DNA from: Calliphora vicina
Lineage: Eukaryota; Arthropoda; Insecta; Diptera; Calliphoridae
DNA: 64,000 bases
Reading direction: 5' to 3'
NCBI RefSeq assembly: GCF_958450345.1
Contig: NC_088782.1
Location: 92,562,858 to 92,626,857 of the forward strand
In this document: in pieces, positions 44,453 to 56,545 of the stretch
Layout: each line of letters begins with the position of its first letter
How positions within the stretch are numbered: the stretch's first letter is position 1
The notes under the pieces: generated by a model
Told to the model about the DNA's origin: nothing
Database searches by the model: none
Seen by the model: the letters and a program-made list of their open reading frames with translations, nothing else
Made by a program: the position numbers and the translations under genes

Positions 44453-45168
44453 AACAAGTAAGAGTGCTATATTCGGCTGTGCCGAATCTTATATACCCTT
44501 CACCAAATTATACTTCAAAATTTTAAATATTTTTAGGTAAACAAAATTTAATTTTTTTCCAGTTTTTTTTTTGATTTTTTGGAAAAAAATTTTATTTAAA
44601 TTTTTTTTTTTTGTAAATTTTAAATTTTTTTTTTGTAAATTTAAATTTTTTTTTGTTTTTTAAATTTTTTTTGTGAAAAAAAAAATTCGGGTTCAAAATT
44701 TTTTTCCGATTTTGGCCCATTGTAGGTCCATCTTATTATGGTCTTATATACGTCGTTGCAAATGTCTTTGAAATATCTATCATTAGATATCCATATAGTC
44801 TATATTAATGTCTTAGTAATCCAGATATATGTAGGTCAAAAATAGGTCAAAAATCGATGTTGTCTTGGTTTTTTCCTCATATCTCAGCCATTTGTGGACC
44901 GATTTTGCTGATTTTAAATAGCAAAATTCTCGAAAGCATGTCTGACAGAATTATTGAAGATTTGGATCCCGTAGATATCTGGGGTCTTCAGAAAATTGAT
45001 TTCAACAGACAGACAGACAGACAGACGGACAGACATGGCTTAATCGACTCCGCTATCTATAAGGATCCAGAATATATATACTTTATAGGGTCGGAAATGA
45101 AAAATGTAGAAATTACAAACGGATTGACAAACTTATATATACCCTTCTCACGAAGGTGAAGGGTATAA
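44452..45168 (+). mobile_element. mini-me-like repeat, tandem unit 2
   Basis: It begins right where unit 1 ends (AACAAGTAAGAGTGCTATAT), in the same orientation, and is very similar to it throughout, including the ATCCCGTAGATATCTGGGGT variant block. The frame 44857-45159 is a shadow. Head-to-tail placement suggests a tandem duplication or one insertion at the end of the other. Confidence 0.88.
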
Positions 45169-45172
45169 AAAT

Positions 45173-45325
45173 AATAAAGTGACTACAGGCTTGATCACTT
45201 AGATACAATGAAGTGACAATTGACTTAACTCTTGATTACGGGGGATGTATAAAGTAACCAATTGATTCATATTTGCGTTACAAAGATACGTGTAGCCAAG
45301 TAATTAAAAAGTCTAAGGGCCATTC
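45173..45325. mobile_element. CCCAGCAGTT-family MITE fragment
   Basis: AAGTGACTACAGGCTTGATC, CACTTAGATACAATGAAGTG and GGGGGATGTATAAAGTAACC match the middle of the element at 14250-14868 (GATACACTAAAGTGAC, GGGATGTATAAAGTAACC). Both ends are lost. Confidence 0.6.
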
Positions 45326-45329
45326 CCAG

Positions 45330-45680
45330 CATTATATATATTGCCTTACAAAAATGATTTTGGAAGGCTATTCGTATAGGTGGTAAAGAACTTAGAAAAA
45401 AATCAGCGCTTCTTGTTAGGCAATCACTGGGTCTGTAAGATTTTATTGCTTCTCAGCAGATCTAAAATCTATGTGCACAATTGTTTGCACATATTTAATT
45501 CGATGAAATCAGGTTAATTTTAAAGCTGTGAAATATGCTTATTTTGGATTCCTTATGCAGAGCCTCTACGCGAGGAATCCCATATAAAAATCATGTAATC
45601 TTTCATGCGAAGTGGTAGCAGTATACAAGTGCTCTCTGCCTTACAAACCTGCTTCCGAGTAAGCACCATTTTTTGCTGGG
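45330..45680. mobile_element. CCCAGCA-ended element
   Basis: CCCAGCATTATATATATTGC at the left and CATTTTTTGCTGGG at the right form a 7-bp inverted pair. GGATTCCTTATGCAGAGCC and CGCGAGGAATCC form an internal stem near 45548-45580. No coding. Supported by ends only. Confidence 0.45.
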
Positions 45681-45774
45681 TTATTACAACTTGCCGTTAT
45701 AGTTAATGTTAACTTTAAGGCACCTTTTTATATTGCTTAAAGTTACCTTTAACTATAAAGGCAAGTTGTAATAA
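45681..45774. mobile_element. 94-bp foldback MITE
   Basis: TTATTACAACTTGCC, TTATAGTTAA and TAACTTTAA on the left pair with the complement on the right, ending GGCAAGTTGTAATAA. Almost the whole length is stem. Confidence 0.8.
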
Positions 45775-47793
45775 TGGCCCTAAAACGGATAGTTTAGTAG
45801 TCAAAACAGAACTGCTAGGTTATTCTAATTTAAATTTTCAGCATTTATGTTTTAGACATCAGACTAAGCTGTTTTATTCCAAACGTCTTTCTCTAGGGTT
45901 AAAATTCTTTCCATAGATTATAAAAGCTTTAATTTATTTTAGTCTTTTTTTTATAAACATTTTTAATTAATCACATATATTTTATATATTTATATTTTGA
46001 AACGGTAAGTTTCGATTGATATTAGCATTTTTATTTATATGACAATTGTTTTGTATTTGTAATTTTATTAGTTATGTATATTTAAATCATTTATAAACAG
46101 ATAAATTTGTGTAAACTCCTAAATGCTTAATGAATATTAAAACAAGTTATTTCATCTGAAACCTGCTACGATGTAATATGATTTACAAATCATATTTAAT
46201 ACAATAATTTAAAGTTGATAATTTTGTTGTTTATGCTGCTGCCGTTGGCACTGATAACAGTTTTTTTGAACATGAATTGAACGACTCCAATCCAATGAAT
46301 GACTAACTAACTGACTGATAACAGAACATAAACAAACATACAATCAACCCACTCATTCTTAACAGTTTAAGGCAAGACTTTAAACGATTAATAAACAAAC
46401 AGAAATAAAAACCAACAACATGCATCATTTTGTTGTATCGTCGTATAATTCCAGAATTGAAAATAATAATTGTTGATAGAGGAAATAAATTTACTTAACA
46501 ACCCATACGAACTGTACTGTTGTGGTCAAAACAATAGTACCACTATCTGACATCTTATTTTATTAAGCATATACCTACATATTGTCTATGTTTGGCTATT
46601 TGCTTATTAAAATTCTCATGAATATATATTAGAGGTAAATCCCTAGATTCTATGGGGCTTTGGAAATCCTATTTCAATCAACACAAAGACGGAAGAAGGA
46701 ATCCTGTAAGCATATACCTAGATCCAAAACTTTTCCTCAACACTCTTCATGTCCCATATAACTTATTGTACTTATAAGGTATCGTGGTGCTAGTACTTTG
46801 ATCGCCACTGTATTATGCACTTGTACAAGTGAATCAGAAAATGTGTATTTTTTATGCGTTTCTATTTTGTACTTTTTAAACGAAAAGAAAAACAACACAA
46901 CAACAACGCCAGCGAAAAAATATCAGCCACTCAATGCGAAAATGAAGAAATAAATGACAACAGCTACAAATTCTATTAATATTTAAAAATAAACTTTATG
47001 CGAGTGAAAAGTAAAACAGCTAAATGACAACGTTTCACTCGCTCTCCCATTAATAAGATACTGGGAATGATCGGTCAATGAACGTTTGAAAAGAGTAAAT
47101 TAAATAATAAAAAAACGAGATACAATTTAACATAAGTACACTCAACACTCTGTTAACGCTGAGTAAATTCATATGAAAAATGTTTCATACAGTTATCTAC
47201 TTACTCCCTATAGAAAGTTACTATATTCGAATTTTAAATTTTTCATCATGAAAAATTACATAATTACGAAATAATAATTAATTCGGAAAACTGATCGGAA
47301 AAATTTTTGCTTTAAAAAGTTAATTCGCAAGTTCTAAAGGGCCTAGGGAGGGTCGAAATTTATTTCTAAAATATTTTGTATTCAACACATACTACTGACT
47401 TAACAGAAATTTTGGTGTAACAGATTTTACACGCATTATATTAAAAAATGTACAAATTTGTCAAAGAGGGCAAGGTTTGTGGAACTTCTGAGAAGTAAAT
47501 AAAGGCTTTTTATATAAGTATTTAATACTGTTGAAAACATTATGACTTGACGATTGATATTTTAGTAAAATTAAATAATTTTATAGAATTTTGGGACTTC
47601 ATTTACCTTGAAAACTAAAAACTATAATATGGTGATTTTCCACGAATAAAAAAATAAAATTTGACTTAATGTAAAATTTTAATAACATATTTTGGAACCA
47701 ATATAGACTCAAATGCCCTTAAATCAATGGCATTAGAATTTTTGGCATTTTTTAGTTTCAAATACCGAAATTCCTAAAACTGAGTTTTTTTAG
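45775..47793. other. noncoding stretch
   Basis: No exon recognised. Around 46580-46770 a diverged remnant resembling a mini-me tail may exist (ATCCTATTTCAATCAACACA, AAAGACGGA). CAACAACAACGCC low complexity near 46900. Confidence 0.4.
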
Positions 47794-47841
47794 AAAAATG
47801 CCTACTGTGACGTTATTTACCGGGTCACAGTAGGCATTTTT
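47794..47841. repeat. perfect 18-bp inverted repeat at the edge of an ORF-bearing repeat
   Basis: AAAAATGCCTACTGTGAC and GTCACAGTAGGCATTTTT are exact complements with a 12-base loop (GTTATTTACCGG). It lies at the C-terminal end of the minus-strand ORF and supplies its last residues. Confidence 0.85.
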
Positions 47842-48074
47842 TTACTCAAACCGAAATATTTTTTTAAAAATTGGCCAAGTTTGGATAGGTCTGAGGGGTG
47901 ATATGTCCGCTTAACTGAGCCAAATTTTTCTTTACACGCTTTTTCATTAAGTTTTCTTTCTGGATCATATAAAAATTCTATATAGTCCCGAAGAAAATTT
48001 TTTTCTACAAAAGAAAAAATATATGGGCTTTTTGGGAAAAAAGTAAAAAATACGGCCCTTTTTACAAGTTCCAA
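47817..48074 (-). CDS. unidentified ORF in a dispersed repeat
   Basis: 85 codons on the minus strand: MELVKRAVFFTFFPKSPYIF, SFVEKNFLRDYIEFLYDPER, KLNEKACKEKFGSVKRTYHP, SDLSKLGQFLKKYFG and a tail from the palindrome. The initial codon is TTG, not ATG, so the true start may lie upstream or the frame may be a fragment. The same protein, with a stop after DPER and a missing SPYIFSFVE-like stretch, is encoded at 9563-9700, showing that the coding sequence travels with the repeat. No domain is recognised. It may be part of a transposon protein. Not a host gene. Confidence 0.4.
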   Translation of the reverse strand: MELVKRAVFFTFFPKSPYIFSFVEKNFLRDYIEFLYDPERKLNEKACKEKFGSVKRTYHPSDLSKLGQFLKKYFGLSKKMPTVTR

Positions 48075-48552
48075 CTTTGGATGAGTATAACTTTTTATAG
48101 GGAACAGATAACTGTTAGCAAGTTTTATTTACTTTATTTAGAATTTTATCGCCAATATAGATGATATTTTTGAAATAAATTTGGACCAAAAACCATAAAA
48201 AGATCGAGCAAAATTAAAAATAAATCAAAAAACCTGAATATCTCTTCAACTAATAGAGATAACCTATACTTGTTAGCGTTTTTGTAGACCTTCTCAAGGA
48301 CCATTTATATTCAAAATTTCAGCTCATTCGGATCATAAATGGATTTTTGGCGATTTTTTTAAAAAATTTGAGACCCGAGATTACCAAATTTGAGGGGCTA
48401 CGCACTGGACCCCATTATCTCTAGGTAGCTGAGCAAACGTAAATCAACTCAAAATCACCTCAGCTCAAACCATGTGAAATTTCGTAACAATATCTCCAAT
48501 AGTTTACAAGATACCGAATTATTTCCAAAAAAAAAGTTTCTAAACCACTGTG
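47817..48552 (-). repeat. ORF-bearing repeat of unknown family, copy 2, ending CACTGTG
   Basis: Parallels 9563-10040 from about 47877 to 48420, then continues to AAACCACTGTG at 48552. The CACTGTG end recalls the Transib-like termini at 26888, 18107 and 31521, but no matching left end was found here. Confidence 0.6.
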
Positions 48553-50754
48553 CAATGTTTTGAGCCAAAATGTTTAATATTGTTCCAATATAGTGCTACA
48601 AAAGAGGCTCAAGTGTGGACACATACGTCATATTTGAATATTTTTATAATTTTTTTACTCGCAATAAAGAATAGACCTAAAGAAAGCAGTAACCAACCAA
48701 TCTAAATAAAATTAAAAATATGTATTTGGTCATTTCATTATCGATTTATGCATACAAATTTGAATTTTTATACAAAAATATATAAATTGTACTGTACTCT
48801 AATTGTATTTAAATATCATAATAATACATATTTATAACTTTTTATTTAGAAATTAAGAATTTATGTATATCGATTATTTCATTTAAAGTCTTGTTTTTAA
48901 AACATTCTCCAAACTAGTAAAAACGCTACAATATATAGGAATTCAACTGAATATGAACTCAGGCTAGTCTCTATAAGAGATGACTAATTAACCATAATCA
49001 AGATTATAAATGGAATTTGTTTTATTGATGTTTAATAACCGAAAAGTCAATTAATGCTTCACTTATCTGAGTTTAAATTATAATTTGGACAAAACATTTG
49101 TTTCAACTACTACTTAAAACAAATATAAATTTTGTTATTTATTAAGACCTGATCTGATACATCAACCTTATAAGATAATCTAACGAACGAAAGTTGTTCT
49201 AAATTAGCATTTCTACCAGTTTAAATTAAATTTTTCTGAAAGAATGGCATCATGTTAGAATTTAGAACTTTTGAATTATTAAATAATGCTTTCTACGTTT
49301 ATTTTATAACATGTTTATTTACGAGTATAAGAAAAAAAAAAAAGAATAAAATGCATAAAAAAGAAGACCAAACTAATTATTTAAACTTGTTCTATTCTTG
49401 AATATGTATTTTGCATCTGCAGTTTAAAATAATTATACTAAATCGCTATGCTTGTTATAATATGATTTAGTTTATTATTAAATAGAATTTTATGGAAGAC
49501 AAACAAATTAATGTTTTATACAATTTTTAGTTTATTTTTTAATATTAAATCTATATATTTTCTCATAATACAATAAACAAATCAGTTTTTCTTGAATTTT
49601 GGATTTTTTTTTCAAAAAAGATTGACATAATTCATTTAACATTTAGCCCTCAAAATATTGACAAGTAGAAAGAAGTCAAGTGAAAACACCAGAAAACTAC
49701 AACGAAAACAACACAGTAATTGAGTTAATAATATTGCCAGAAGCAAAATATTTCAGTTACCAAGTATGTATTGCAAATTTAAACCAAAAAGACAGACAGA
49801 GAGACGGACATCAAACAAGATACGACGAGTACCTACATATATGTACGTAAATGGTCACTATCATCATTATTAACATCATTGTCATCATTATTATCTATCT
49901 ACACTATTCTACTCTTAAGATATACAAACAAACAGATGAACGAACAAACAGATAAGCGTAGATACAAAATTGATAGATGAATTTAAATCAAATAACCTGA
50001 AACCATTTTGTTATTTTTATTTCTTTTAAAAACTTCAAACCAAACAATACCGTCCCGTCACATCCATCTGTAACTACATATGTATCTCTGTCTGTCAGTC
50101 AGTCATTCAGTCACACACATGCTAAGATTCACAAAACATCTGAAAGTTTTCTAACCTTCCAAATGTTGTGCAAATTACAAAAGTTGTTGTTAAACTACAA
50201 AGTAGTCAATCTCAGAAATCCGAAACTGTAGATGAAAAACGCGCCAAAAAGAAAAAAAAAAAAAGAAACGTTTGAATGATTGTGTTTATTATTTATAATT
50301 TGTAGTTTAAATATTTAATAATTGTCATTAGTTTTTGTTGTTCGACTGCTACTACTTTTTCTTTTCTTTATTATTTGTATTTTATCAATGATTCCACAAA
50401 CGATAAATGATAAATTCGTATTTAAAAGCGTTAAGATAAATTAATACTATTTTAGTTAACTAACTGTTGGTTAATTTAAATAAGTCCAAGCTGGAAATTT
50501 GAAGTCCCTGGTTGTATTTTCTCCTCTCTTTCTCTACTCATATACGAAAAGAAAACCTACAATAGAAAAAATTTCTACAGAAGTTTTTGGCATTATTGTA
50601 AATTTAAGAATTTAAGCAAAATGTTTCCGATAAAAACTTAAAATTTCATTATGCAGTGATTTTTGAAGAAGAAAAAATTTAAAATTCGAATTATTGTAAA
50701 ATTCGAACGTATTAAAATTTTAATAAAATTTTAAACTTAGTTAGACCGAAAGGT
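48553..50754. other. noncoding stretch
   Basis: No exon recognised. Contains CATCATTATTAACATCATTG-type triplets near 49865 and TCTGTCTGTCAGTCAGTCA near 50088. Confidence 0.45.
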
Positions 50755-50945
50755 CTTTTTATACCCACCTTCACAAAAGATACTGATTTGACGGATTTCC
50801 TTTGCGTATACTGATTTTGTCATTCCGTTTGTAACACGTCAAAGTACATATATATATGTATTCTGGGCTCCCATAAGATTCTAAGGATATGTAGCTAGTC
50901 CGTCCGTCTGCCTGTCTGTATGTTGAAAACATGAAAGGGCCCAAA
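50755..50945 (-). mobile_element. diverged mini-me-like repeat with GTCY tract
   Basis: TTATACCCACCTTCACAAAA, TTTGTCATTCCGTTTGTAA, a TATATATATGTATTCTGGGC segment and GTCCGTCCGTCTGCCTGTCT preserve the layout (TA tract, core, GTCY tract) of mini-me elements but differ strongly from the other copies, suggesting an older subfamily. Confidence 0.6.
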
Positions 50946-51117
50946 TGAAAGGACATTATCCACAAATACTGTTGATAAGGTTTGCTTGGTATTCCTTACA
51001 TGGAAAAGTCATATAGATGCAAAGTTGACTCAAATGAAATTGAAATCTATTCAAATTAATTGGCTCATTGGCAGAAACTCTAATAAAAATTAAACCACTA
51101 AATATACAGTTTTCATT

Positions 51118-52258
51118 TTTATACCCTTCACCTTCGTGAGAAGGGTATATATAAGTTTGTCATTCCGTTTGTAATTTCTACATTTCCGACCCTATAAAGT
51201 ATATACATTCTGGATCCTTATAGATAGCGGAGTCGATTAAGCCAAGTCCGCCTGTCTGTCTATCCGTCAGTCTGTTGAAATCAATTTTCTGAAGACCCCA
51301 GATATCTTCGGGGTCCAAATCTTCAATAATTCTGTCAGAAATGCTTTCGAGAAGTATTTAAAATCAGCAAAATCGGTCCACACATGGTAGAGATAAAAGA
51401 GGAAAAAACTAGAGTTGGGCATAATCGTTCTTTTTACTGATTGGTCGTTTTTGTTCAGAACAAATAAATGATCAAGTTCGTTCTTTTTGTTCAGTTGTTC
51501 ACTTCTATTCCGTGGTGTTTGACTGAACTAAGTGAATGAAAAATTGCTCTCTTAATGTTTTTGCTGTGAACAAAAAGAACAGGTCACTTCTGCTTTTGGA
51601 ATAAGAATTTGGCATATTATAACATGATTTTAATAATAAAGAAAATAAGGAATTATATAAAATTCAAACAACATAAATCCCATTTAAAAGCGTTTTCAAA
51701 ATATAAATTTCAAACATCTAAAGTAATGTCAGATGACCAAAAGAATAAAGTGAATAAAAAGAACAATAAAGAACAAGATGATTGAACAACTTCACATTGT
51801 TCATTTGACTGAATTGTTCAATTGAACTTGTTCGTTCATGAACAACCCAACTCTAGAAAAAACCAGGACAACCTCGACTTTTGACCTATATCTGGATTAC
51901 TAAGTCATTAATATAGACAATATGGATATCTAATGATAGATATTTCAAAGACCTTTGCAATGACGTATATGAAACCATAGAAAGTTGGACCAACAATGGC
52001 TCAAAATCGGAAAAATATTTTTTAGACCGATTTTTTTTAACCGAAGTTTTTTTATCGCTAAATATTAAAAAATTTAAAAAACAAAAAAAAAATTATAAAA
52101 TATAAAAAAAAAAATTTTAAAAATTGGAAAAAAAAATGAAAAACTGCAAATAAAAAATACATTTTGTTTACCTAAAAATATTTAAAATTTTTATTTTGAA
52201 GTATAATTTGGTGAAGAGTATATAAGATTCGGCACAGCCGAATACAGCCGAATATATA
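51118..52258 (-). mobile_element. mini-me-like repeat, split by a hAT MITE
   Basis: TATACCCTTCACCTTCGTGA, TTCCGACCCTATAAAGTATA, AGATAGCGGAGTCGATTAAG, GTCTGTCTATCCGTCAGTCT, GAAATGCTTTCGAGAAG to 51409; resumes at 51856 with ACCAGGACAACCTCGACTTT, TGACCTATATCTGGATTAC, ATATCTAATGATAGATATTT and ends GTATATAAGATTCGGCACAG. Together the halves equal one element. A duplicated CAGCCGAATA near 52240-52255 marks its junction with the following Tc1-like copy. Confidence 0.85.
51410..51855. mobile_element. hAT-type MITE, TAGAGTTGGG ends
   Basis: Ends TAGAGTTGGG and CCCAACTCTA (10-bp perfect inverted) are bounded by an exact 8-bp duplication GAAAAAAC (51402-51409 and 51856-51863). Removing one copy of the duplication restores the mini-me consensus GAGGAAAAAACCAGGACAAC. 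The 446-bp interior is rich in TTGTTCA and TGAACAA motifs and has no coding. Confidence 0.9.
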
Positions 52259-52324
52259 AAATTATTATTACTGTGATGAATTTATTAACCTTTTCCGGAA
52301 ACCCTTCCATAAGGTTTTTATAGT

Positions 52325-52588
52325 TTATACTTTTTTCGAACAGGTAGTCCATATCAGTTTAAAATCTATCACACTTTTGGACAGCTTGCTTCTACTCTTC
52401 AATTCTATTTTAACAAGATCCCAATATCTCTCCACTGGCCTTAGCTCCAGGCAGTTTGGAGGATTTGCCTCTCCTGGTACAATTACCTTCTTGTACCACG
52501 CAAGACCCTGCTTACCATAGTGGCAGGATGCCAAATCATGCCAAAAATCAGTGGACTCATTAAGTAGTCTTATGAATGTAATATGCAT
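52325..52588 (-). pseudogene. Tc1-like transposase C-terminal fragment
   Basis: IRLLNESTDFWHDLASCHYG holds the second catalytic Asp, and PGEANPPNCLELRPVERYWD the final Glu; between them WYKKVIVPG has lost about three residues relative to WYKNNNVVFVPR. It ends SKSVIDFKLIWTTCSKKV. The reading frame is open but isolated from the N-terminal half by frameshifts. Confidence 0.8.
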
Positions 52589-52998
52589 CCTCTTTTGTAA
52601 ACATTCCTTGATGTAAATTTCGGTATTTATAGAGGCCCTTTATAACAAATGTTTGCATATTGCTTGCCATGCCAAGAACTTTTTGGGAAAATTGTCTGCA
52701 TTTGGGTCCTGAACTTTTCTACAACATTCCCTAGAGCATCAGAACATACGTTTCGTCATTCATTACGCAGCACGTATATTTTTTGTATACAATTTGACTC
52801 CAATTTCCGTGCTTTGTCTTTGGCCTCTAAATTCTTAGCATAGTTCATGTCAGGAACTTTTTGAGTCTTGTGTGTTTTTAAAACTGCGTTGGCTTTAACT
52901 TTTCCGGACTGCTTTCTTACCGTATGTGTTGGGAGCTCTTTTGAAAATGCTTTCTATTTATTGGCTTTAGAAACATCATGTGGACAATTTCTTCTACC

Positions 52999-53169
52999 TC
53001 AACCAGGTTTTCTTTCAACGGACAAGATCTCCCGATACTGTTTAATGACATTGGAATCAGTTTGACGGCAGACTTTTGATTGTTTGGCCAACATTTTGTA
53101 CGACCAAGTTGGATTTTGTTGGAAATATTTAATAATTTTAGTACGCACTTTTTTCTCGTCACTCATTCT
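52999..53169 (-). pseudogene. Tc1-like transposase N-terminal fragment
   Basis: From ATG at 53167-53169: MSDEKKVRTKIIKYFQQNPT, WSYKMLAKQSKVCRQTDSNV, IKQYREILSVERKPG. This is the fullest N-terminal helix-turn-helix of the family in the window; residues 15-45 form the DNA-binding helices by position. The frame then stops, and the rest of the protein continues in other frames. Confidence 0.8.
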
Positions 53170-53279
53170 AATCAGATTAACAACAAATGAAACATAATTG
53201 ACATTAAATATAATAACTGACATGTTTTAAAAGTTTTAATGAAAAACGTGTGTTAAGGTTTATTCGATCTCAGTCCTTA

Positions 53280-56200
53280 GGTTGTAAAATTATGTCCCCT
53301 GATATATCAAAAACGCGAATATACACTTTGTAAACCTAATTTTCTCAGATGATTATTCAACTAGTAAAGTCCATTTTTGTAGGAAAAATATTCCTGTTTT
53401 AGGTGTTTCAGACTTATAACGATCTAGGTTTCAAGATTTGCTATTATTCAAACAAATAATTTAAAAGAAAAAATAACATAACGAGTAGTCCATCTGACTG
53501 AATATTTTTCTCTTTCTTACCCCTTACTTTTAATTGTTTTACAAACGAAACTTCTAATAGCTGTATATTTATTTATTGATTGCAATCGGTTATTACATCA
53601 GCCATAAATACCTGCAAAGAGAAAAAATTAGAGAAATCATTAAAACAAATCGTTTAATTTCAAAATTTGCATTTCAATGACAATTGTTGTTTATTATTGT
53701 TTAAGTGTTTAAAAAATGAAAACAAAACAAAGCAAAGCAAATAAATAGTTTTTTTAACATGCATAATTTTAAAATAATGAGACAATAAAATTACCCAAAA
53801 CGTTTAGAAAATAAATAGACTTGTGCAGTTATTTGAACAAAACTAAATCATGCAAAGAGTTGTCAACTGCAGTGATGTGTGTCGATTAAAAAAAATGGGG
53901 AATTTAAATCGCTAACTTAATTTTTTAAAAATAAAAGAAAAATAGAAATAACCTAAATTAAAATAAAAATTTTTAACTTTAGGAATTTATATTTGTATTA
54001 AAAAATGTTTATCTGGTAACTCTAACTAAGTAGCCACAACAATTGAGGTTTGTTTGTGATGACGATGGACGTGATGACATTGACGTTTTGTTTGATCTTC
54101 CAATATAACTTATTGAGTCCGTGTTTAAGACGTGGAATTTTTACACAAACATTTAAAAGCTTAAATAAATAAATGGATGAATGGTAATTAATAAAGTTGA
54201 AATATAGTAATCTAATGCAAAAAAAAAATTTTTTAAAAATTACGCTATAATATTTTTGAAAAAAATGAAAAACGTCAAAAAATAGAGTATAATTCAAGAT
54301 AATTATCTAACACACGAATATCTGTGAAGAAACAGGAATATTAATAGTAATATTTTTTTTTGGACAAACAAATTTGCAAAAATGTTTAGAAATAAATGGT
54401 TTTGAATTAATTCTTTTTAATACATAATTAACAAACCAGCAAACAACAATCTGTTGTCTCATTAACATTTTCATGAATTTTAAAATAAAAATACACGCTT
54501 AGCGGCAACAAGCATCAACTCCTTAAAACTTTAAAATATGCGTGCAGAAAGCAACAAACCCAAACTTTCTTAAATCATTTAAATTTATGTCAATTGCTGA
54601 ATTGACAAAGTCAATTGTAGCTATAATAACCAAATTTGCTTCCGATTCGCAACCGTTAAAAGGTAATGGAAACGATCATTTCAGTATCGCTATTTACGAT
54701 TATGTCGGCAACGATAATTGCTGTTATTTCGTTAAGGATAGCTTAGCGATTACATGAGCTAAAGGGTAGTTTTTAACAATCAATTTAAAATATTCTCACA
54801 TTTACAATTTTACAGCTAAAAACATTACTCTACAAGGAAACAAAAACAACAGTTGAACACAATTTACCCTTTTATATTAATAACAATTTATTTTAATAAT
54901 TAAAGCACATGTTACTCTCAAAACGGAGCAAAAAAATAAACAAAAATAAAAATAAAAAGTGTGAGATTACAAGGGAATTTGGCGAACAAAAAAAATATTA
55001 TAAAAATACAAATTTAAATCCATAAAAGTTTTTGTTGTTAACACAAATCACAAATACTGATTCACTGGAATCATTTGTTTTTCGGAGAAACAAAAAAACA
55101 TTTTCAAACAAAAACGGGTAAAAACAAACATTCCAGTTGGTAAAGAAGAATTGTTTACATTAGCGCCAGATGTTTTAAACGTTCCAAAAACAAATGTTAA
55201 TAAAAATATTATTATGTTATTTTTGTTTTCTTAATTTAATTTTATTTTAAACTTAAATTGACTAAATAGAAAAATGTGAAATTGAATGCACAACAAAAAA
55301 TTTTATAAACTGCCAATAAATAGATTCGATAGATTTCGTATTGGAACAAAAATCGAAATTCGGTCAATATTCATTATTCAGGCTGAGTTTGGCAAATATT
55401 TTAAAAGAAATTTAAAATAAATTATGCAATTTAAAAAAATCCTAATAAAGGCCTGCACAAGACGAAATTTTTTGAAAAATCTGTACGTCTTACTTCAAAA
55501 TTTATAGCACTGTTTTTCAATATTATCGCAGAATTAAATTTGATTGTCGAAACAAGTCGGTTTTAGTTGCATAAATCAATATAAACATTTTTTGTTGGTC
55601 ACGCCTATTTTCGAGTGGGCGGGTCTCAAAGTAGAAAATATTTGTGCGTATATCTCGAAAACTACTGGATGATAAATTTCTTTATATACATAAAATTAAA
55701 GATATATAACATGATCTATTAATAAGGACCGACTATGGTCGAATTCCGGCAAACCTAACATATGTATATCTGTAAGAATTAAAATCACGGAAATATGTGA
55801 AAAATTTAAAAATAAAGAATTTATATCTATCAAAATTTAGAAGTCCTTTATTATACATACGTATTTAGGTAAACAATATGTATAATAATATTTATATGGA
55901 AGAATTTATATATTTGACATTTGTTCATTCAGTGAGAGGAAAAAAATCTGTTCAATCTCCTCTCCTCTTCTATAAAATCAAGACTGGCTCAAGTAAACTT
56001 GACGTGTAGTAGGTATGAAGAGCAAAACATAACATGGCAAAGTCTAATGTGACAATTTTCGTCACGTTAAACAATTCAGCTTGTACAGGCTTCTAGTTCC
56101 TAAACAAACCGATTTTGAAAAACTGTTCACCAAAAATCATGTTTCTGTTCAATTCTGCTGAATGTCAGATTCCGTTTGTTTCAGTTCGAAGAAATCGGTT

Positions 56201-56545
56201 TCAGTCGCAATCTACTCTTAAATATTAAGGTAAAATTGATGGGTTTTAATTAAAAATAAATTCTATAGCTAATACAGGAAGTTCTTGAAGTACTTCGAAA
56301 ATACTGTGGAAACAGCAAATTTAGCGAGATAATTCACTATTTATATTAACTATTTATAATTCTTCAAAAAACCCACTTACAAACTAAATTTTGAATCGAC
56401 AAAACTCCAAGCAATTGTAGTAAGAAATCTAAGTAAAAAAATCACTATTTATTGTTGGTGTTTTGGCTAAGCTTTGAAATTTATACAAGTAAAGCTTGAG
56501 TGCCTGTAATTCTCATTCACTCGTATTGTTTTATTTGTATAATAT
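53280..56545. other. noncoding stretch
   Basis: No exon recognised on either strand. A-rich low complexity from 54880 to 55240. The plus frame 54542-54757 has no recognised motif or splice context. Near 55590-55760 'ACGCCTATTTTCGAGTGGGC'-type sequence may be old repeat. Confidence 0.4.

Larger units (their letters stand above)
52262..53279 (-). mobile_element. Tc1-like transposon, minus strand, 3' end truncated
   Basis: The 5' terminal repeat ends at 53279 (reading on the minus strand TAAGGACTGAGATCGAATAA). The other terminal repeat is missing; the copy stops near 52262 against a mini-me. Coding pieces: N-terminus at 52999-53223 (MSDEKKVRTKIIKYFQQNPT and SYKMLAKQSKVCRQTDSNVI), middle at 52917-53162 in another frame, C-terminus at 52325-52588. 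Confidence 0.88.

Noticed and set aside
44098..45159. Two plus-strand frames with (RQTD)n or related repeats
   Set aside because: They read through the (CAGA)n tract of mini-me-like repeats, which have no conserved coding frame in other copies.
54542..54757. 71-codon plus-strand frame
   Set aside because: No recognised motif, no signal peptide, no splice or promoter context.
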